Below are positions 32,821 through 41,940 of a stretch of DNA of 49,654 nucleotides, in pieces. Position 1 is the first letter of the stretch. Each line of letters begins with the position of its first letter. The translations under genes and the position numbers were made by a program. The notes under the pieces are model-generated. The model was not told the DNA's origin and did no database searches. It was given only the letters and a program-made list of their open reading frames with translations. The DNA is from Candidatus Scatomonas pullistercoris (GTDB lineage: Bacteria; Bacillota; Clostridia; Lachnospirales; Lachnospiraceae). Where the stretch lies: NCBI GenBank assembly GCA_018713515.1, contig DVOO01000008.1, positions 1 to 49,654 of the forward strand, read 5' to 3'.

Positions 32821-35610
32821 ATGAGAAAATCGGGCAGAGCCGGAGTCTTGTTTGGGACAGCTGTGATGTGTATGTCTCTGTCATTGTCGAGCGTTTACGG
32901 CGAAGAACTTCAGGTTCAGGATAAGAATACGGTGGATGCAGGAAATGCGGCGGAACTTCAGACGGAAACGGAGCTGCAGGCCGCGGCAGATAATGGTTCG
33001 GTAATTGAAAATAAGAGCTACGATATTGTAAGTCCGGTAATTGACCGGGTTGTTCTGCCCCAGGCAGGACAGACGCTTACTTCTGACGACCGTTTACTGG
33101 CATATATTTACGCACATGACGATGACAGCGGGATAGAAGCAGTGTCTGTAGAGATAGGTGCCGGTGAATACACAATTTCTTTGGGCGCCTATTATAACGA
33201 AGAGCTCGGGTGTTACGTTATAGATGAGCCGCTTACAAATGTAAACGCTCATTTTATATACATAAAATCGTTAACAGTTTCGGACAGGGCAGGTAATCGG
33301 GCAGATCTGGACACGCAGGACGAGGAGACAGGCAGTTGGTTATATCAGCTTCCTTTTCAGTATGAGGATGCAGGATATGCCGTGAAAGAGCTTGTTTTGG
33401 AACAGCAGGGAGAAACACTGACAGAAGAAGATATCGTTGCGCTTTCCTTTTCAACGGAGCCGCAGACAGAGCAGGAAACGGATGCGGTCTTTGCGCGCTT
33501 TGTTTCGGATAACGGCAGGATCTATGATATGTATGTCAGCTTTCATGAGGAAACCGGCAGATATGAGGGCAGCGAGTCGGCTTCTGCTTTCGGGAACGGA
33601 AGATGGACGTTAAGCGCCATCGGGTTCAGCAGAAGGGGAGAGCTCAGTGAATTTTCCATAGAAAATCCGGAGAACTGCTGGTTTTGTATTGAAATGACGC
33701 CCGAGCCGGAACCGGATGATACGGAGCCGCCTGTCATACAATCGATAGAGATGGAGAAAAATGGGCAGTCGATACAAGCGGGCGAGAGCGTAACCATAAA
33801 AGTAAAGGCAAGCGATAATGTCGGACTGGATGAAGAATTTGCGTTTCTGCAAATGTACGCCGATGCAGAGAATATAATGGGCAGCACTTTGGGTGTAATG
33901 CTGTATTATGACAGCGAAAGCGGAATGTTTACCGGCGAATTTGAGACAGCGGATGATACATATCCGTGCGAATGGTATATCGGCGAGGTGATGATATACG
34001 ATCTGTCGGGAAACTGCACGTCTGTGACCGATTATCGTCCGGATTTTGAGGCGTATCATCCCTATTACGTAAATGTGATCAATCAGGATACATTTGTCAG
34101 CGATCCGTACGAGGCTACTGTCACGTTTGTTGTCAGAAATGACAGAGGAGGCCGTCAGGTTGTGGCCGAGGTAACGAAGGATCAGCTGAAAAAACGTTCC
34201 ATCTTTAAAGAAGCAGGCATCCAAATACCGGAAGCCGTTTACGCGACGTCAGGAATAGAGCAGACAGGCTGGGTTGACGAATATGGGAATATTGTAGATG
34301 AAAATACGCAGGTGCCGCCGCGGGACAATGCGCATATGACTGTTTACGCCTCCTATGCCAGTACGCCGGTTATTTTTGTTTTGGATTACTATACGCAGGA
34401 CGGAGACGTCGGGCATTTTAGATATACATACGGGATGCCGAATGGAAGCACCTATGGCGATGTAAAAAAATATCTCTCAACTGTTCCGCTGCCGGATGAT
34501 GCGGCATCTGAGCTTGCATTCAGCGGCTGGCAGCTGGAGGGAGTGGATGACGATGCGGAAGTTGGAATTTATGATTATCTCTATGTCTCTGCTGATTATA
34601 AGGAAAACGTATATCATTTAAGCTTTGAGTATCTGAATAAGGACGGCCAGTGGACAGAAGAAAACCAGCTTTATACATTTGAGGAGGGAACAACCTACGG
34701 GGAAATGTTTGCATACGCGTATGCGTACGTTCCCTCAGACTGCTCTTCGGATATAGAGTTTATGGGATTTGTGGCGGCCGAAGACAGCAATGTGTCAGAC
34801 TACGATCCGAATGAGATCATTCCCGCAGATCATCCGTTAGGAGATACATGCAGCTTTACAGCGGACTATGGAGATAAAGTGGTTGTCTGTTTACAATTTA
34901 GTTATTATGATGTTTCAGGATATTACATAACGGATCAAAGAACTGCGATCGCTGAAAAGGGAAGCTCGTACGCGGATATTCTTTCCCGGTATAAACCGGA
35001 AACCATCGACTCATATCCCGGACTCCAATTTGAAGGATGGACGATGGACGGGGAAGAGGGAAACGTTGTATACAGCGGAGAGAGTCTTTCTTTTGAAGCG
35101 CAGTATGCAAACTGTCTTTTGAGATTCATCATAGATGAAAGGTTAGCTGACGGAATTCGCGAAGATCTGGATTTCGACTACATATCCTGCATGGTCGCGG
35201 AATACGGAGAGACTGTTACTCTGCCTGCGAAATTTGACGGTTACAGCGAAATTACATGGCTGAACGACATGTGGCCTGAAGACGGTGTATGGAAGGTTGA
35301 CGGCGATGTTACTTTCTTTGGATATGGAGTAAAGACAGATACCCCAGATGAACCGGTGACACCGCCTGACTCTCAAGAGCCCTCTGAAGATCCGGGAACA
35401 GATATTACCGTCACGACTCCGGTACCGGGAAGCCAATCAGGCGAGAAAACCGGTTCAGCAGCAGATCTGGAAAATTCTGTTTCGGCCAGGGCGGCGGATA
35501 CCGGAGATGAAACACAGATTACGGCGGCAGCAGCTGCGCTTGTTGGGTCAGCGGCAGTGCTGTGTATCATTGCTGCTATAAAAAAGTTTATACGAAGCGG
35601 CGGCCGCTGA
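32821..35610 (+). CDS. Large secreted repeat protein with C-terminal membrane anchor
   Basis: A 929-residue surface protein. Residues 1-27 are a signal peptide (ending SSVYG). Two bacterial Ig-like modules start near residues 65 and 300 (SPVIDRVVLP; EPPVIQSIEM, each with an SGIEAVSV or DNVGLDEEF motif). From about 515 to 825 come three to four diverged ~90-residue modules, each ending in FxGW followed by an A[DQ]Y strand, similar in style to InlB B-type or MucBP repeats. Then a Pro/Thr/Ser stretch, the motif ADTGDET and a terminal hydrophobic segment with a basic tail (IKKFIRSGGR). This has the layout of a sortase signal but without LPxTG. The gene is poorer in GC than its neighbours. The ligand is unknown; adhesion is an inference. 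Confidence 0.8.
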   Translation: MRKSGRAGVLFGTAVMCMSLSLSSVYGEELQVQDKNTVDAGNAAELQTETELQAAADNGSVIENKSYDIVSPVIDRVVLPQAGQTLTSDDRLLAYIYAHDDDSGIEAVSVEIGAGEYTISLGAYYNEELGCYVIDEPLTNVNAHFIYIKSLTVSDRAGNRADLDTQDEETGSWLYQLPFQYEDAGYAVKELVLEQQGETLTEEDIVALSFSTEPQTEQETDAVFARFVSDNGRIYDMYVSFHEETGRYEGSESASAFGNGRWTLSAIGFSRRGELSEFSIENPENCWFCIEMTPEPEPDDTEPPVIQSIEMEKNGQSIQAGESVTIKVKASDNVGLDEEFAFLQMYADAENIMGSTLGVMLYYDSESGMFTGEFETADDTYPCEWYIGEVMIYDLSGNCTSVTDYRPDFEAYHPYYVNVINQDTFVSDPYEATVTFVVRNDRGGRQVVAEVTKDQLKKRSIFKEAGIQIPEAVYATSGIEQTGWVDEYGNIVDENTQVPPRDNAHMTVYASYASTPVIFVLDYYTQDGDVGHFRYTYGMPNGSTYGDVKKYLSTVPLPDDAASELAFSGWQLEGVDDDAEVGIYDYLYVSADYKENVYHLSFEYLNKDGQWTEENQLYTFEEGTTYGEMFAYAYAYVPSDCSSDIEFMGFVAAEDSNVSDYDPNEIIPADHPLGDTCSFTADYGDKVVVCLQFSYYDVSGYYITDQRTAIAEKGSSYADILSRYKPETIDSYPGLQFEGWTMDGEEGNVVYSGESLSFEAQYANCLLRFIIDERLADGIREDLDFDYISCMVAEYGETVTLPAKFDGYSEITWLNDMWPEDGVWKVDGDVTFFGYGVKTDTPDEPVTPPDSQEPSEDPGTDITVTTPVPGSQSGEKTGSAADLENSVSARAADTGDETQITAAAAALVGSAAVLCIIAAIKKFIRSGGR

Positions 35611-35664
35611 ACCCGTAAAATCGGAACCGGGATACAGAGCCGGTCAGTTTTCAGGATGGATAAA

Positions 35665-35724
35665 ACAGGAGCCATTGCTCCATAGATGCCTGGCGCATCT
35701 ATTTTGCAATGGCTCCTGTTTTTT
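35665..35724. terminator. Bidirectional terminator between surface protein and cysteine-rich protein genes
   Basis: ACAGGAGCCATTGC pairs with GCAATGGCTCCTGT; nested inside is ATAGATGC-CTGGC-GCATCTAT. T-runs exist on both sides, so both convergent genes can end here. Confidence 0.9.
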
Positions 35725-35730
35725 ATGCGT

Positions 35731-35952
35731 TTAATTGCAGTTTCCGCAGCAGCACAGAAGAAGAATAATCCACAGGCAGCTGTCATTTCCGCTTCTTCCG
35801 AAGCCGAATCCGCCGTCGCCGCAGCAGCAGGACAGCAGCAGCAGAATCCAGATCATATTGCAGCAGCCATTTCCGGAAGAGAAAAGGCCGTTTCCGCCTT
35901 CACAGCCGGAATCACATCCGCATCCACAATTTGTAGCAGCTAAATCACTCAT
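35731..35952 (-). CDS. Cysteine-rich small protein, 'chorion class HCB protein 13'-like
   Basis: A 73-residue protein with 13 cysteines: an N-terminal block CGCGCDSGCEGG, then two similar hydrophobic-plus-CCC units (WILLLLSCCCGDGG and WIILLLCCCGNCN). The tandem unit suggests duplication. Proteins of this kind in Clostridia are commonly named after insect chorion high-cysteine proteins by similarity of composition; the function is unknown, and a role in a cross-linked coat layer is only an inference. On the minus strand GGAGGATTCTT precedes the start codon. Confidence 0.78.
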   Translation of the reverse strand: MSDLAATNCGCGCDSGCEGGNGLFSSGNGCCNMIWILLLLSCCCGDGGFGFGRSGNDSCLWIILLLCCCGNCN

Positions 35953-36020
35953 AAGAATCCTCCAGAGAAATTTTATTTACACTTTAGGATATGTGGGGAC
36001 CGACGGTTTGGTGAAGAAAA

Positions 36021-37730
36021 TCAGGAGGTCATCAGGGCTGAAAAAGTTTGATACAGATCCAGAATGCCGTAGCCCCATTCCCGGCTGGGATACAGAAGCT
36101 CTTCCTGGCGTCTGGCGCCGCGGATCAGATAGATTTTCGTCTCATAGGCAGTAAGGTACTGATCCCGTCCGCGTTTCATGCGCCACTCCATCAGAAGTGC
36201 GGCAGCGCCTGCAGTCAGGGCTGCCGCGGCACTGGAACCTGTAAAGGAAAGATAGGAGCCGGATGGTCCGGGTGCAGTCAGGGCCACGCCGGGAGCTGTC
36301 AGATCCGGTTTTATGTCGTACAGGCGTGTAAAGCCCCTTCCGGAATCGGCATAAAGACTTCCGTCTGCGGCACTGCAGAACGCCAGGGATATGGAGGCGG
36401 GCGCATCGGAGGGAGCCGTTAAAGTGGTGTACGGATCCGGTTCCAGGAAGGTGACATCCCGGGCAAGAAAGCCGCGCATGGGAAGCCAGATGTGATAATC
36501 CGGATCTTCAGCTCCTGTGCTGTACACGCGGATTTCCCAGATGCCGGGGGTGGGATCCTGGAAATGGAGAAAGATCAGCTGGCTTCCGGAAGACGGAAGA
36601 GTCAGGTTGTATTCGACCTGAATGACTGTCCGCTCCAGCGCGAATTCTATGGTCTCAGACTGCTGAAGAGTGATGGGAATTCTGGGAATTGTTTCTCCCA
36701 CGGGTGAGCGGAAGCCTACAGAAAACTTCTGGGGAGCCTGCCCCCAGAGTTCACAGAAAAATCCGCGGCAGTTTTCCGGAACGAGAATTTCCACGCCTCT
36801 GTACTCGCCTGCCTGTGCCTGGCCGGGAAAATAGTGGTGGGCGCTGCCTGCTTCATTCCCGCATCCCGATATGGGTACAATGCCCGGAATGTCTCCATAC
36901 CGGTTCAGCACAGCGCTTAAGGGCAGGCTTCCTGAGTGGCCGCCCTGGCCGGTCCCCAGGGCTACGCAGAGAATCAGGGGCATTTTCAGCTCCTCCGCAG
37001 TGCGGATCAGATAGGAAAATGCTGCAATGATATCGTTTTCCTGGTAAACCTGCGCCTGCTCCGAGGCAAAAAAATATTCCCGCAGATACTGTTTCGCCGG
37101 CTTTAACTTTACTGCCAGGATTCCGGCTTCCGGGGCGGCGCCGGTGAATTCCGCGGCAGGATTCCGGCTTCCGGCTGCAATGCCGGCCAGAGCTGTGCCG
37201 TGCCCCGTTTCGTCTCTGGAAGGCACAAGGGAGAAGGGGGCACCGGAGGAGAGGGCGCGGTTTATCTGTTCGCGGGTATATTCTGTTCCGTACGGAAAGT
37301 TTACCGGGAAACTTTCAGAGGGGACCGTCTGATCCCACAGGCGCAGAATTCTGGTTTCTCCAGAGAGATTCAGAAAGGCCGGGTGCGTATAATCAATGCC
37401 GGAATCTATAAATCCCACCAGGACGCCCCGACCGGTCAGATCCAGAATAGGCTGATTCTGAATCCGTGTGATGCCGGAAAATTCCAGAGATTCCGTGCTG
37501 AGCGGCATGTACAGTTTAGGAACCGCATTGTAGGAGGACTGGAAGGAGAAGGACAGGCCTTCCCGCCTGGCATAAAAGGAGGCGTACTGGGAATTCAGCA
37601 TCAATCCCCGGTAATCCTCCGGGGAGAGCAGCTGAAATGCCTCCTGGTTCAGAATATAGCTCGGGATCAGGTAGTCGGCAAAATCATTGGAATAGATCAT
37701 TTCTGTAAGACTGGCCAAGGAAAACTCCAC
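36021..37730 (-). CDS. Subtilisin-like serine protease (S8 family, Csp-like)
   Basis: A 569-residue protease of the S8 family. The catalytic triad is complete: D109 in FIDSGIDYTHP, H177 in DETGHGTALAG, and S500 in FTGSSAAAA, where Ser replaces the usual Thr before the nucleophile. There is an inserted jelly-roll-like region (about 320-450), as in the Csp germination proteases of Clostridia. No signal peptide is visible; residues 1-80 look like a short prodomain. Start is a GTG at 37730. In Clostridium perfringens and C. difficile, Csp proteases activate the cortex hydrolase SleC during germination; whether this one does is uncertain, since many Lachnospiraceae have several such genes. Confidence 0.88.
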   Translation of the reverse strand: MEFSLASLTEMIYSNDFADYLIPSYILNQEAFQLLSPEDYRGLMLNSQYASFYARREGLSFSFQSSYNAVPKLYMPLSTESLEFSGITRIQNQPILDLTGRGVLVGFIDSGIDYTHPAFLNLSGETRILRLWDQTVPSESFPVNFPYGTEYTREQINRALSSGAPFSLVPSRDETGHGTALAGIAAGSRNPAAEFTGAAPEAGILAVKLKPAKQYLREYFFASEQAQVYQENDIIAAFSYLIRTAEELKMPLILCVALGTGQGGHSGSLPLSAVLNRYGDIPGIVPISGCGNEAGSAHHYFPGQAQAGEYRGVEILVPENCRGFFCELWGQAPQKFSVGFRSPVGETIPRIPITLQQSETIEFALERTVIQVEYNLTLPSSGSQLIFLHFQDPTPGIWEIRVYSTGAEDPDYHIWLPMRGFLARDVTFLEPDPYTTLTAPSDAPASISLAFCSAADGSLYADSGRGFTRLYDIKPDLTAPGVALTAPGPSGSYLSFTGSSAAAALTAGAAALLMEWRMKRGRDQYLTAYETKIYLIRGARRQEELLYPSREWGYGILDLYQTFSALMTS

Positions 37731-37742
37731 GCTTTTTTTTAA

Positions 37743-37790
37743 TCCTATGAAAAATATGCCGGCTTAAGAAGCAGTCTCTGTCATAGGATA
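37743..37790. promoter_or_regulatory. Inverted repeat in the divergent region, possible sporulation-type -10 boxes
   Basis: TCCTATGA at 37743 and TCATAGGA at 37781 are an exact inverted repeat. Read on either strand this gives CATAGGAT, which fits the CATAnnnT -10 pattern of mother-cell sigma factors E and K. No clear -35 element was found, and on the minus strand the box is very close to the protease start, so an operator is equally possible. Confidence 0.3.
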
Positions 37791-37817
37791 AAAAGAAAAC
37801 AAAAGAGGTGAAGAAAA

Positions 37818-38906
37818 ATGATCACGCTTAGCCTCTGTATGATTCTGCGCGATGAAGAAGCGGTTCTCGCCCGCTGTCTGGATACGGTAAAGGATGTTTT
37901 TGACGAAATAATCCTGGCGGACACAGGTTCTGAAGACGGAACAAAGAAAATCGCGGCGGATTACACCGATAAAATTTACGATTTTATTTGGGAAGACGAC
38001 TTTTCTGCCGCCAGAAATTTTGCTGTTTCCAGAGCTTCCAAGGATTACTGGATGTGGCTGGATGCCGATGATCTCCTGTCCCCGGAAGCATGCGAAAAAC
38101 TAAGAAGACTGAAAGCAGAATTATCTCCGGAAACGGATATTGTCATGATGCCTTACGGGGCAGCTTTTGATGAACGGGGCCGTCCGGTCTTTACGTATTA
38201 CAGGGAACGTATTCTGAAAAACAGGCCCCAGTACAGATTCCAGGGCCGCGTCCATGAAGCCGTTGTTCCTTCCGGGCGGATCGAAAAAGCCGACATTCTT
38301 GTGGAGCACAGGCCCCTGAAGGAAAAGCAGAAGGGCAGAAATCTCCGTATCTATGAAAAAATGAAGGAAGAGGGAGTTCTCTTTACGAGCCGCGACCTTT
38401 ATTATTACGGCAGAGAGCTGCTGGAGAACCAAGATTATCGGGAGTCAGAAAAAGTTCTGTCAGAGTTTCTGCGCAGGCCGGACGGATGGAAGGAAGACCG
38501 GATTGAGGCGGCGCGGAAGCGGGCGGAATGTCTTTGGAAAACGGGATGCGAGGAGGAGGCCGCTGCCGCTCTGCTTTCCACCTTTCTGGAGGATATTCCC
38601 AGGGCGGAGACCTGCTGCGGGCTGGGTGATTTTTTTATGAAAAAAGGAAGATACAGGCAGGCAGCCTGGTGGCTGGAGCAGGCGCTACAGGCGGAAAAGG
38701 AAGAGGATTCAGGGGCATTCGTGATGCAGGACTGCTACGGCTATATACCCGCCATGAATCTGTGCGTCTGTTGGGACCGACTGGGTGATCTGGAAAAGGC
38801 CTGCCGCTACAATGAGCTGGCCGGCCGGTACCGGCCTGAGGATGGGGCCTATTTGAGCAACCGGGAATATTTTGACCGAAGACAAAATGAAGAATCCGGC
38901 ATATAG
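37818..38906 (+). CDS. Family 2 glycosyltransferase with TPR-like C-terminus
   Basis: Transfers a sugar from a nucleotide-sugar to an acceptor, here presumably a protein. The 362-residue product has a GT-A fold N-terminal domain: LSLCMILRDEEAVLARCLDTV, ADTGSEDGT, WMWLDADDLL with the DxD metal site, and GRVHEAVVP. Residues ~190-350 are helical repeats of TPR type. No membrane segment. AGAGGTG precedes the ATG. It ends 23 bases before the collagen-like gene, which has its own strong RBS, so both are co-transcribed. In C. difficile the glycosyltransferase SgtA is paired with collagen-like BclA3 and modifies it; the same logic suggests this enzyme glycosylates the Thr-rich collagen-like protein. 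Confidence 0.88.
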   Translation: MITLSLCMILRDEEAVLARCLDTVKDVFDEIILADTGSEDGTKKIAADYTDKIYDFIWEDDFSAARNFAVSRASKDYWMWLDADDLLSPEACEKLRRLKAELSPETDIVMMPYGAAFDERGRPVFTYYRERILKNRPQYRFQGRVHEAVVPSGRIEKADILVEHRPLKEKQKGRNLRIYEKMKEEGVLFTSRDLYYYGRELLENQDYRESEKVLSEFLRRPDGWKEDRIEAARKRAECLWKTGCEEEAAAALLSTFLEDIPRAETCCGLGDFFMKKGRYRQAAWWLEQALQAEKEEDSGAFVMQDCYGYIPAMNLCVCWDRLGDLEKACRYNELAGRYRPEDGAYLSNREYFDRRQNEESGI

Positions 38907-38929
38907 TATGAAAAAAGGAGGTTTCATTT

Positions 38930-39121
38930 ATGGCATTTTTTAACAGGAAGAAAAAAGATGAAGAAATAGAAAGCCAGTCCTGCGGCTGCCAGCGGCCAAA
39001 CACGGGCTGCCGTCCCTGTCCGTCCGGCCCTGCCGGAGCCACGGGAGCGACTGGTGCGGTAATTTATGCTCAACTTTATTTTGGGGAATCCAAAGGGTTA
39101 ATAAACCGATTGATTAAATAA
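38930..39121 (+). pseudogene. Collagen-like surface protein gene, 5' part cut off by the mobile island
   Basis: AAAAAAGGAGG precedes the ATG. The frame codes for MAFFNRKKKDEEIE, a Cys-rich stretch (CGCQRPNTGCRPCP) and the start of a collagen-like series (GPAGATGATGA), then VIYAQLYF and a short unrelated end at base 39121. Collagen-like proteins of this kind normally have tens of Gly-X-Thr triplets and a C-terminal domain; here only about four are left. The stop lies inside the adjacent element, 3 bases into the recombinase gene's 3' end on the other strand. I read it as a BclA-like spore-surface or filament gene that the island interrupts. A short functional protein is the alternative. Confidence 0.72.
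39029..39074. repeat. Left copy of 46-bp imperfect direct repeat at the island boundary
   Basis: Matches 49503-49548 at 39 of 46 positions, including TGCCGGAGCCAC and GGAGCGACTG. Both copies code for GPAGATGAT...IYAQ in the same frame, so coding homology may explain the similarity; an attachment-site role is possible. Confidence 0.75.
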
Positions 39122-40808
39122 CCCGTCTGCTTTCCAGTATTTCCAGTTCCTGACGGTTGTTCTCGATGTATTCAAGGATACGCCGGTGCTGGTCGGCAAA
39201 GTTAAATTCAATAGTGATCTCGCCGCCTTCATGTACATAAATAGTGTCAATGAGTTCAACCAGCAGCCCGCGGCTGAGTTGAATTATGTTTTTGTGTTTG
39301 AGGAAAGCTGTCAAATATGGCTCATCTGTGCCGATTCCCGCCGCAAGAGCTTCCTGTTCCTTTTCCAGATTTGCTATCACGGCCTGACACTGTTCTGTTT
39401 GCGCTTCGGATTTTTCCTTCAGCCTCCGGTATGATTCTTTCGAAATCTCCCCGGAACGCCAGTCCATATAAAGATTATCTGTGATATCGGTCAGTTTTTT
39501 CAGCTCTTTTCTCTTAGCAGAGAGCAGGCGGTTGATCCGTTTGGATTCAGTATGAATCACCGGCGCATTCTCAATTTCTTTGATAATCCCTGACAGGTCG
39601 TCAACAAGGGCAATCTGCTTTTGAACAGCCAAAAGGACTGCCTTTTCCAGAATATCCTCACGTATACTGTGCTTTGTGCAGGCTGTCTTTGATTGGCGGG
39701 TATAGGTGGAGCAACTGTAATACACCAGATTTTTGGAACATTTGCGGGTCATTGATTTCTTACAGTCGGCACATCGCAGGAATCCGGAAAAAAGATATAC
39801 TGTCTGCTGCGTCGGGGATACACGGGTGTCCCGCTGCTGAAGCAACTGCGCTTTCTGAAAGGTTTCCCTGTCAATGACCGCTTCATGTGTGTTCTCAACA
39901 ATATACCAGTCTTTTTCCGGTGTCTGTACTTTGTCATGAACCTTGTAGCTGATCACCTTTTGCTTTCCCTGCACCATATTGCCAATATACATCTCATTCA
40001 TAAGAATATCCCGGATAGTTTTCGCATTCCACAGACCGTCATTTGTCTGAATATGCGGATTACAATACCTGAATCCCTTCATGCGCTTATAAGCGGCAGG
40101 ATTGGGGATGCCAAGTTCATTGAGACGCCGGGTAATACCGCATTTGCTCATCCCATCCTCTACAAACCAGTGAAAGATATCCCGGACAACAGCGGCTGCC
40201 TCTTCATCAATCAGGAGGCTGTTTTTGTCATTCGGATTTTTCCTCAGCCCATAGGGAGCAAAAGCTCCTATAAATTCTCCGTTCCTTCTCTTCGTATCAA
40301 AAGTACGGCGAATATCGGTACTTGTCTTATAGGCATATTGTTCATTGATAAATCCGGTAATGCTGACTTCCAGACTGTGGACAATCTCGGGATTCAGGAA
40401 TGTATCAATATGCGGTTCATAAAGAGAAATAAAACGGGTGTTGTAAAGGGGGATAAATTCTTCAAGGAATTTTCCCTGATTTGCGCTGTTGCGGAACGCA
40501 CGGGAAAGATTTTTCGTAACAATGCAGTTAATTCTTCCGCTTTTCACATCTTCCACCAGACGAAGAAATTCAGGACGGGTTTCGTTCGATGTGCCAGTCC
40601 GCCCGTCGTCAATATATTCATCCACAATGTCGTAATCATCGTCGAAATAATATGGAATCTGCTCATCCAGAATTTTTCTCTGGTTTGTAATACTCTCGCT
40701 CTCGATATTCCCATCATCCCGGGATAAGCGGATATATTTTCCCAACTTCCAAATCTGGGGCTGTGTGGATACGGTTTGTGCCGCATGATTACGTCTGATA
40801 CGTGCCAT
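39114..40808 (-). CDS. Large serine recombinase (integrase)
   Basis: Site-specific recombinase of 564 residues that would integrate or excise the island. The N-terminal resolvase domain has the nucleophile S29 in YIRLSRDDG and the conserved GRTGTSNETRPEF and NLSRAFRN segments. The 'Recombinase' domain follows (about 170-290; YGLRKNPNDKNSLLIDEEAAAVVRDIF). A zinc ribbon with C-A-D-C near residue 345 and two later Cys, and a coiled-coil (about 430-490), complete the architecture. Nothing is truncated, so the protein may be active. It ends right at the collagen-like gene fragment. No recombination directionality factor is recognised nearby. Confidence 0.94.
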   Translation of the reverse strand: MARIRRNHAAQTVSTQPQIWKLGKYIRLSRDDGNIESESITNQRKILDEQIPYYFDDDYDIVDEYIDDGRTGTSNETRPEFLRLVEDVKSGRINCIVTKNLSRAFRNSANQGKFLEEFIPLYNTRFISLYEPHIDTFLNPEIVHSLEVSITGFINEQYAYKTSTDIRRTFDTKRRNGEFIGAFAPYGLRKNPNDKNSLLIDEEAAAVVRDIFHWFVEDGMSKCGITRRLNELGIPNPAAYKRMKGFRYCNPHIQTNDGLWNAKTIRDILMNEMYIGNMVQGKQKVISYKVHDKVQTPEKDWYIVENTHEAVIDRETFQKAQLLQQRDTRVSPTQQTVYLFSGFLRCADCKKSMTRKCSKNLVYYSCSTYTRQSKTACTKHSIREDILEKAVLLAVQKQIALVDDLSGIIKEIENAPVIHTESKRINRLLSAKRKELKKLTDITDNLYMDWRSGEISKESYRRLKEKSEAQTEQCQAVIANLEKEQEALAAGIGTDEPYLTAFLKHKNIIQLSRGLLVELIDTIYVHEGGEITIEFNFADQHRRILEYIENNRQELEILESRRVI

Positions 40809-40864
40809 TTTACCTCCAATCCTCTATAATCACATGGATAGTATACCATATTTTCAGGAATAAA

Positions 40865-41119
40865 TCAGTGCTTCAGAGCCGAAAAGTAACGGACAATTTT
40901 TTGCCCCAGATCTGCAGTTCCTTCGGAAAAACGTACCTTGACAGGAATGTTGCCGCACAGAAAGCAATAAGGATTCTTTACCCGTTCCATGTAATCAAGT
41001 AACCTTTTTACGACCGGTACAGAAAAGTCAATCCCGATGTTCTCAATATTTACCAGATTGCTGTAGTCTGTTTTTTCTATGTCTGTTTCACTTAGCTGTT
41101 TTAATTCATCCAAGGTCAT
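40865..41119 (-). CDS. DUF6870-like protein of mobile elements
   Basis: An 84-residue protein from the ATG at 41119 (AGGAG upstream; a longer reading from 41173 is possible). It starts MTLDELKQLSETDIEKTDY and has VKNPYCFLCGNIPVKVRFSEG, which I recognise as the pattern of a small domain of unknown function often seen near serine recombinases in Clostridia. The two Cys in CxxC may bind metal. It lies 56 bases upstream of the recombinase in the same direction, so it may be cotranscribed with it. Confidence 0.7.
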   Translation of the reverse strand: MTLDELKQLSETDIEKTDYSNLVNIENIGIDFSVPVVKRLLDYMERVKNPYCFLCGNIPVKVRFSEGTADLGQKIVRYFSALKH

Positions 41120-41337
41120 TCTGTTCAGTCTCCTGCTGCTTTCGGAATAGCGTATGTTCATCGGCCTGTACATTATGTTTCCTTACCATGTTCAGGACGG
41201 CAGGCCTTCTTACAGTTACTTTGGTGAAAGTTGCAAAAGTTGCAGCTTTTTTTAAATCAGTATCAAAAAAAACGGTCTTGAAATGGTGATTACAGTTTGG
41301 TATCTACACCATTTTTACAACCTTTGCACCCATAAGG

Positions 41338-41940
41338 CTATTTGTGCGTAATAAATTCATAGATGCCGACACCGTGACGGTCTCCAATGGTTCCCTTGGC
41401 TCTGTATAGGATTCCCAGTTTTTCCAATCTGGCCCGGATATTCTTGGGAGTGAAATCAAATATAATATGATTGTTCCGGCAAAAACTGATAAATTCCTCA
41501 TTCAATGCCGTTGCAAGAACACGCTCATGCCTGTCCTGTGTAACCACATATCCTGCTGTGGTAATAAACTGATAAACAGGATCGGCTTCTTTCCGGTATT
41601 TTTCCACCGCTTCCTGCATAGCCGATGATTCTGTAAAGGCAAACTGGTTTTCAATCAGACGATGTAAGCCCTCTAATCCCCAGGAAACAATGGCCGAAGA
41701 TTCTGAAAGCATCTTATCAAAAATATAAGGGTCAATATCTTCTTTGGGCACATGATGTTCGCAGGTGAAAATCAACATACGGTTATATATATGGGAGCCG
41801 GTATCATCCTTTATGATCGGAACTTCGTTGCATCCCATAGCCATGGTTCCCCTGAACTGCAGGGAATACGGCTGCTTGCCTTTAGGCTCAATTTTTACTG
41901 CATCTCCGCCGGTTAGCTGCTTAAAAATAGAACTTTCTAT
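41338..41940 (-). pseudogene. Phage/plasmid primase-helicase (D5/P4 type), C-terminal fragment
   Basis: The open frame begins without a proper start at 41940 with ESSIFKQLTGGDAVKIEPKG, goes through GTMAMGCNEVPIIKDDTG and YNRMLIFTCEHHVPKED, and ends in the winged-helix C-terminal domain. These are the sensor and C-terminal portions of a superfamily 3 helicase as in phage P4 alpha or D5-like primases. The Walker motifs and primase domain, which should precede, are missing: the sequence upstream is the XRE-type gene, whose stop codon lies in the joint. An internal ATG at 41844 could give a 168-residue product, but this would have no enzyme function. Evidence that an ancestral phage or plasmid replication gene was cut when the island was assembled. 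Confidence 0.85.

Noticed and set aside
41174-41337. GTTGCAAAAGTTGCAG motif between two island genes, considered as an iteron
   Set aside because: Only two near copies are present, too few for an origin or operator array.
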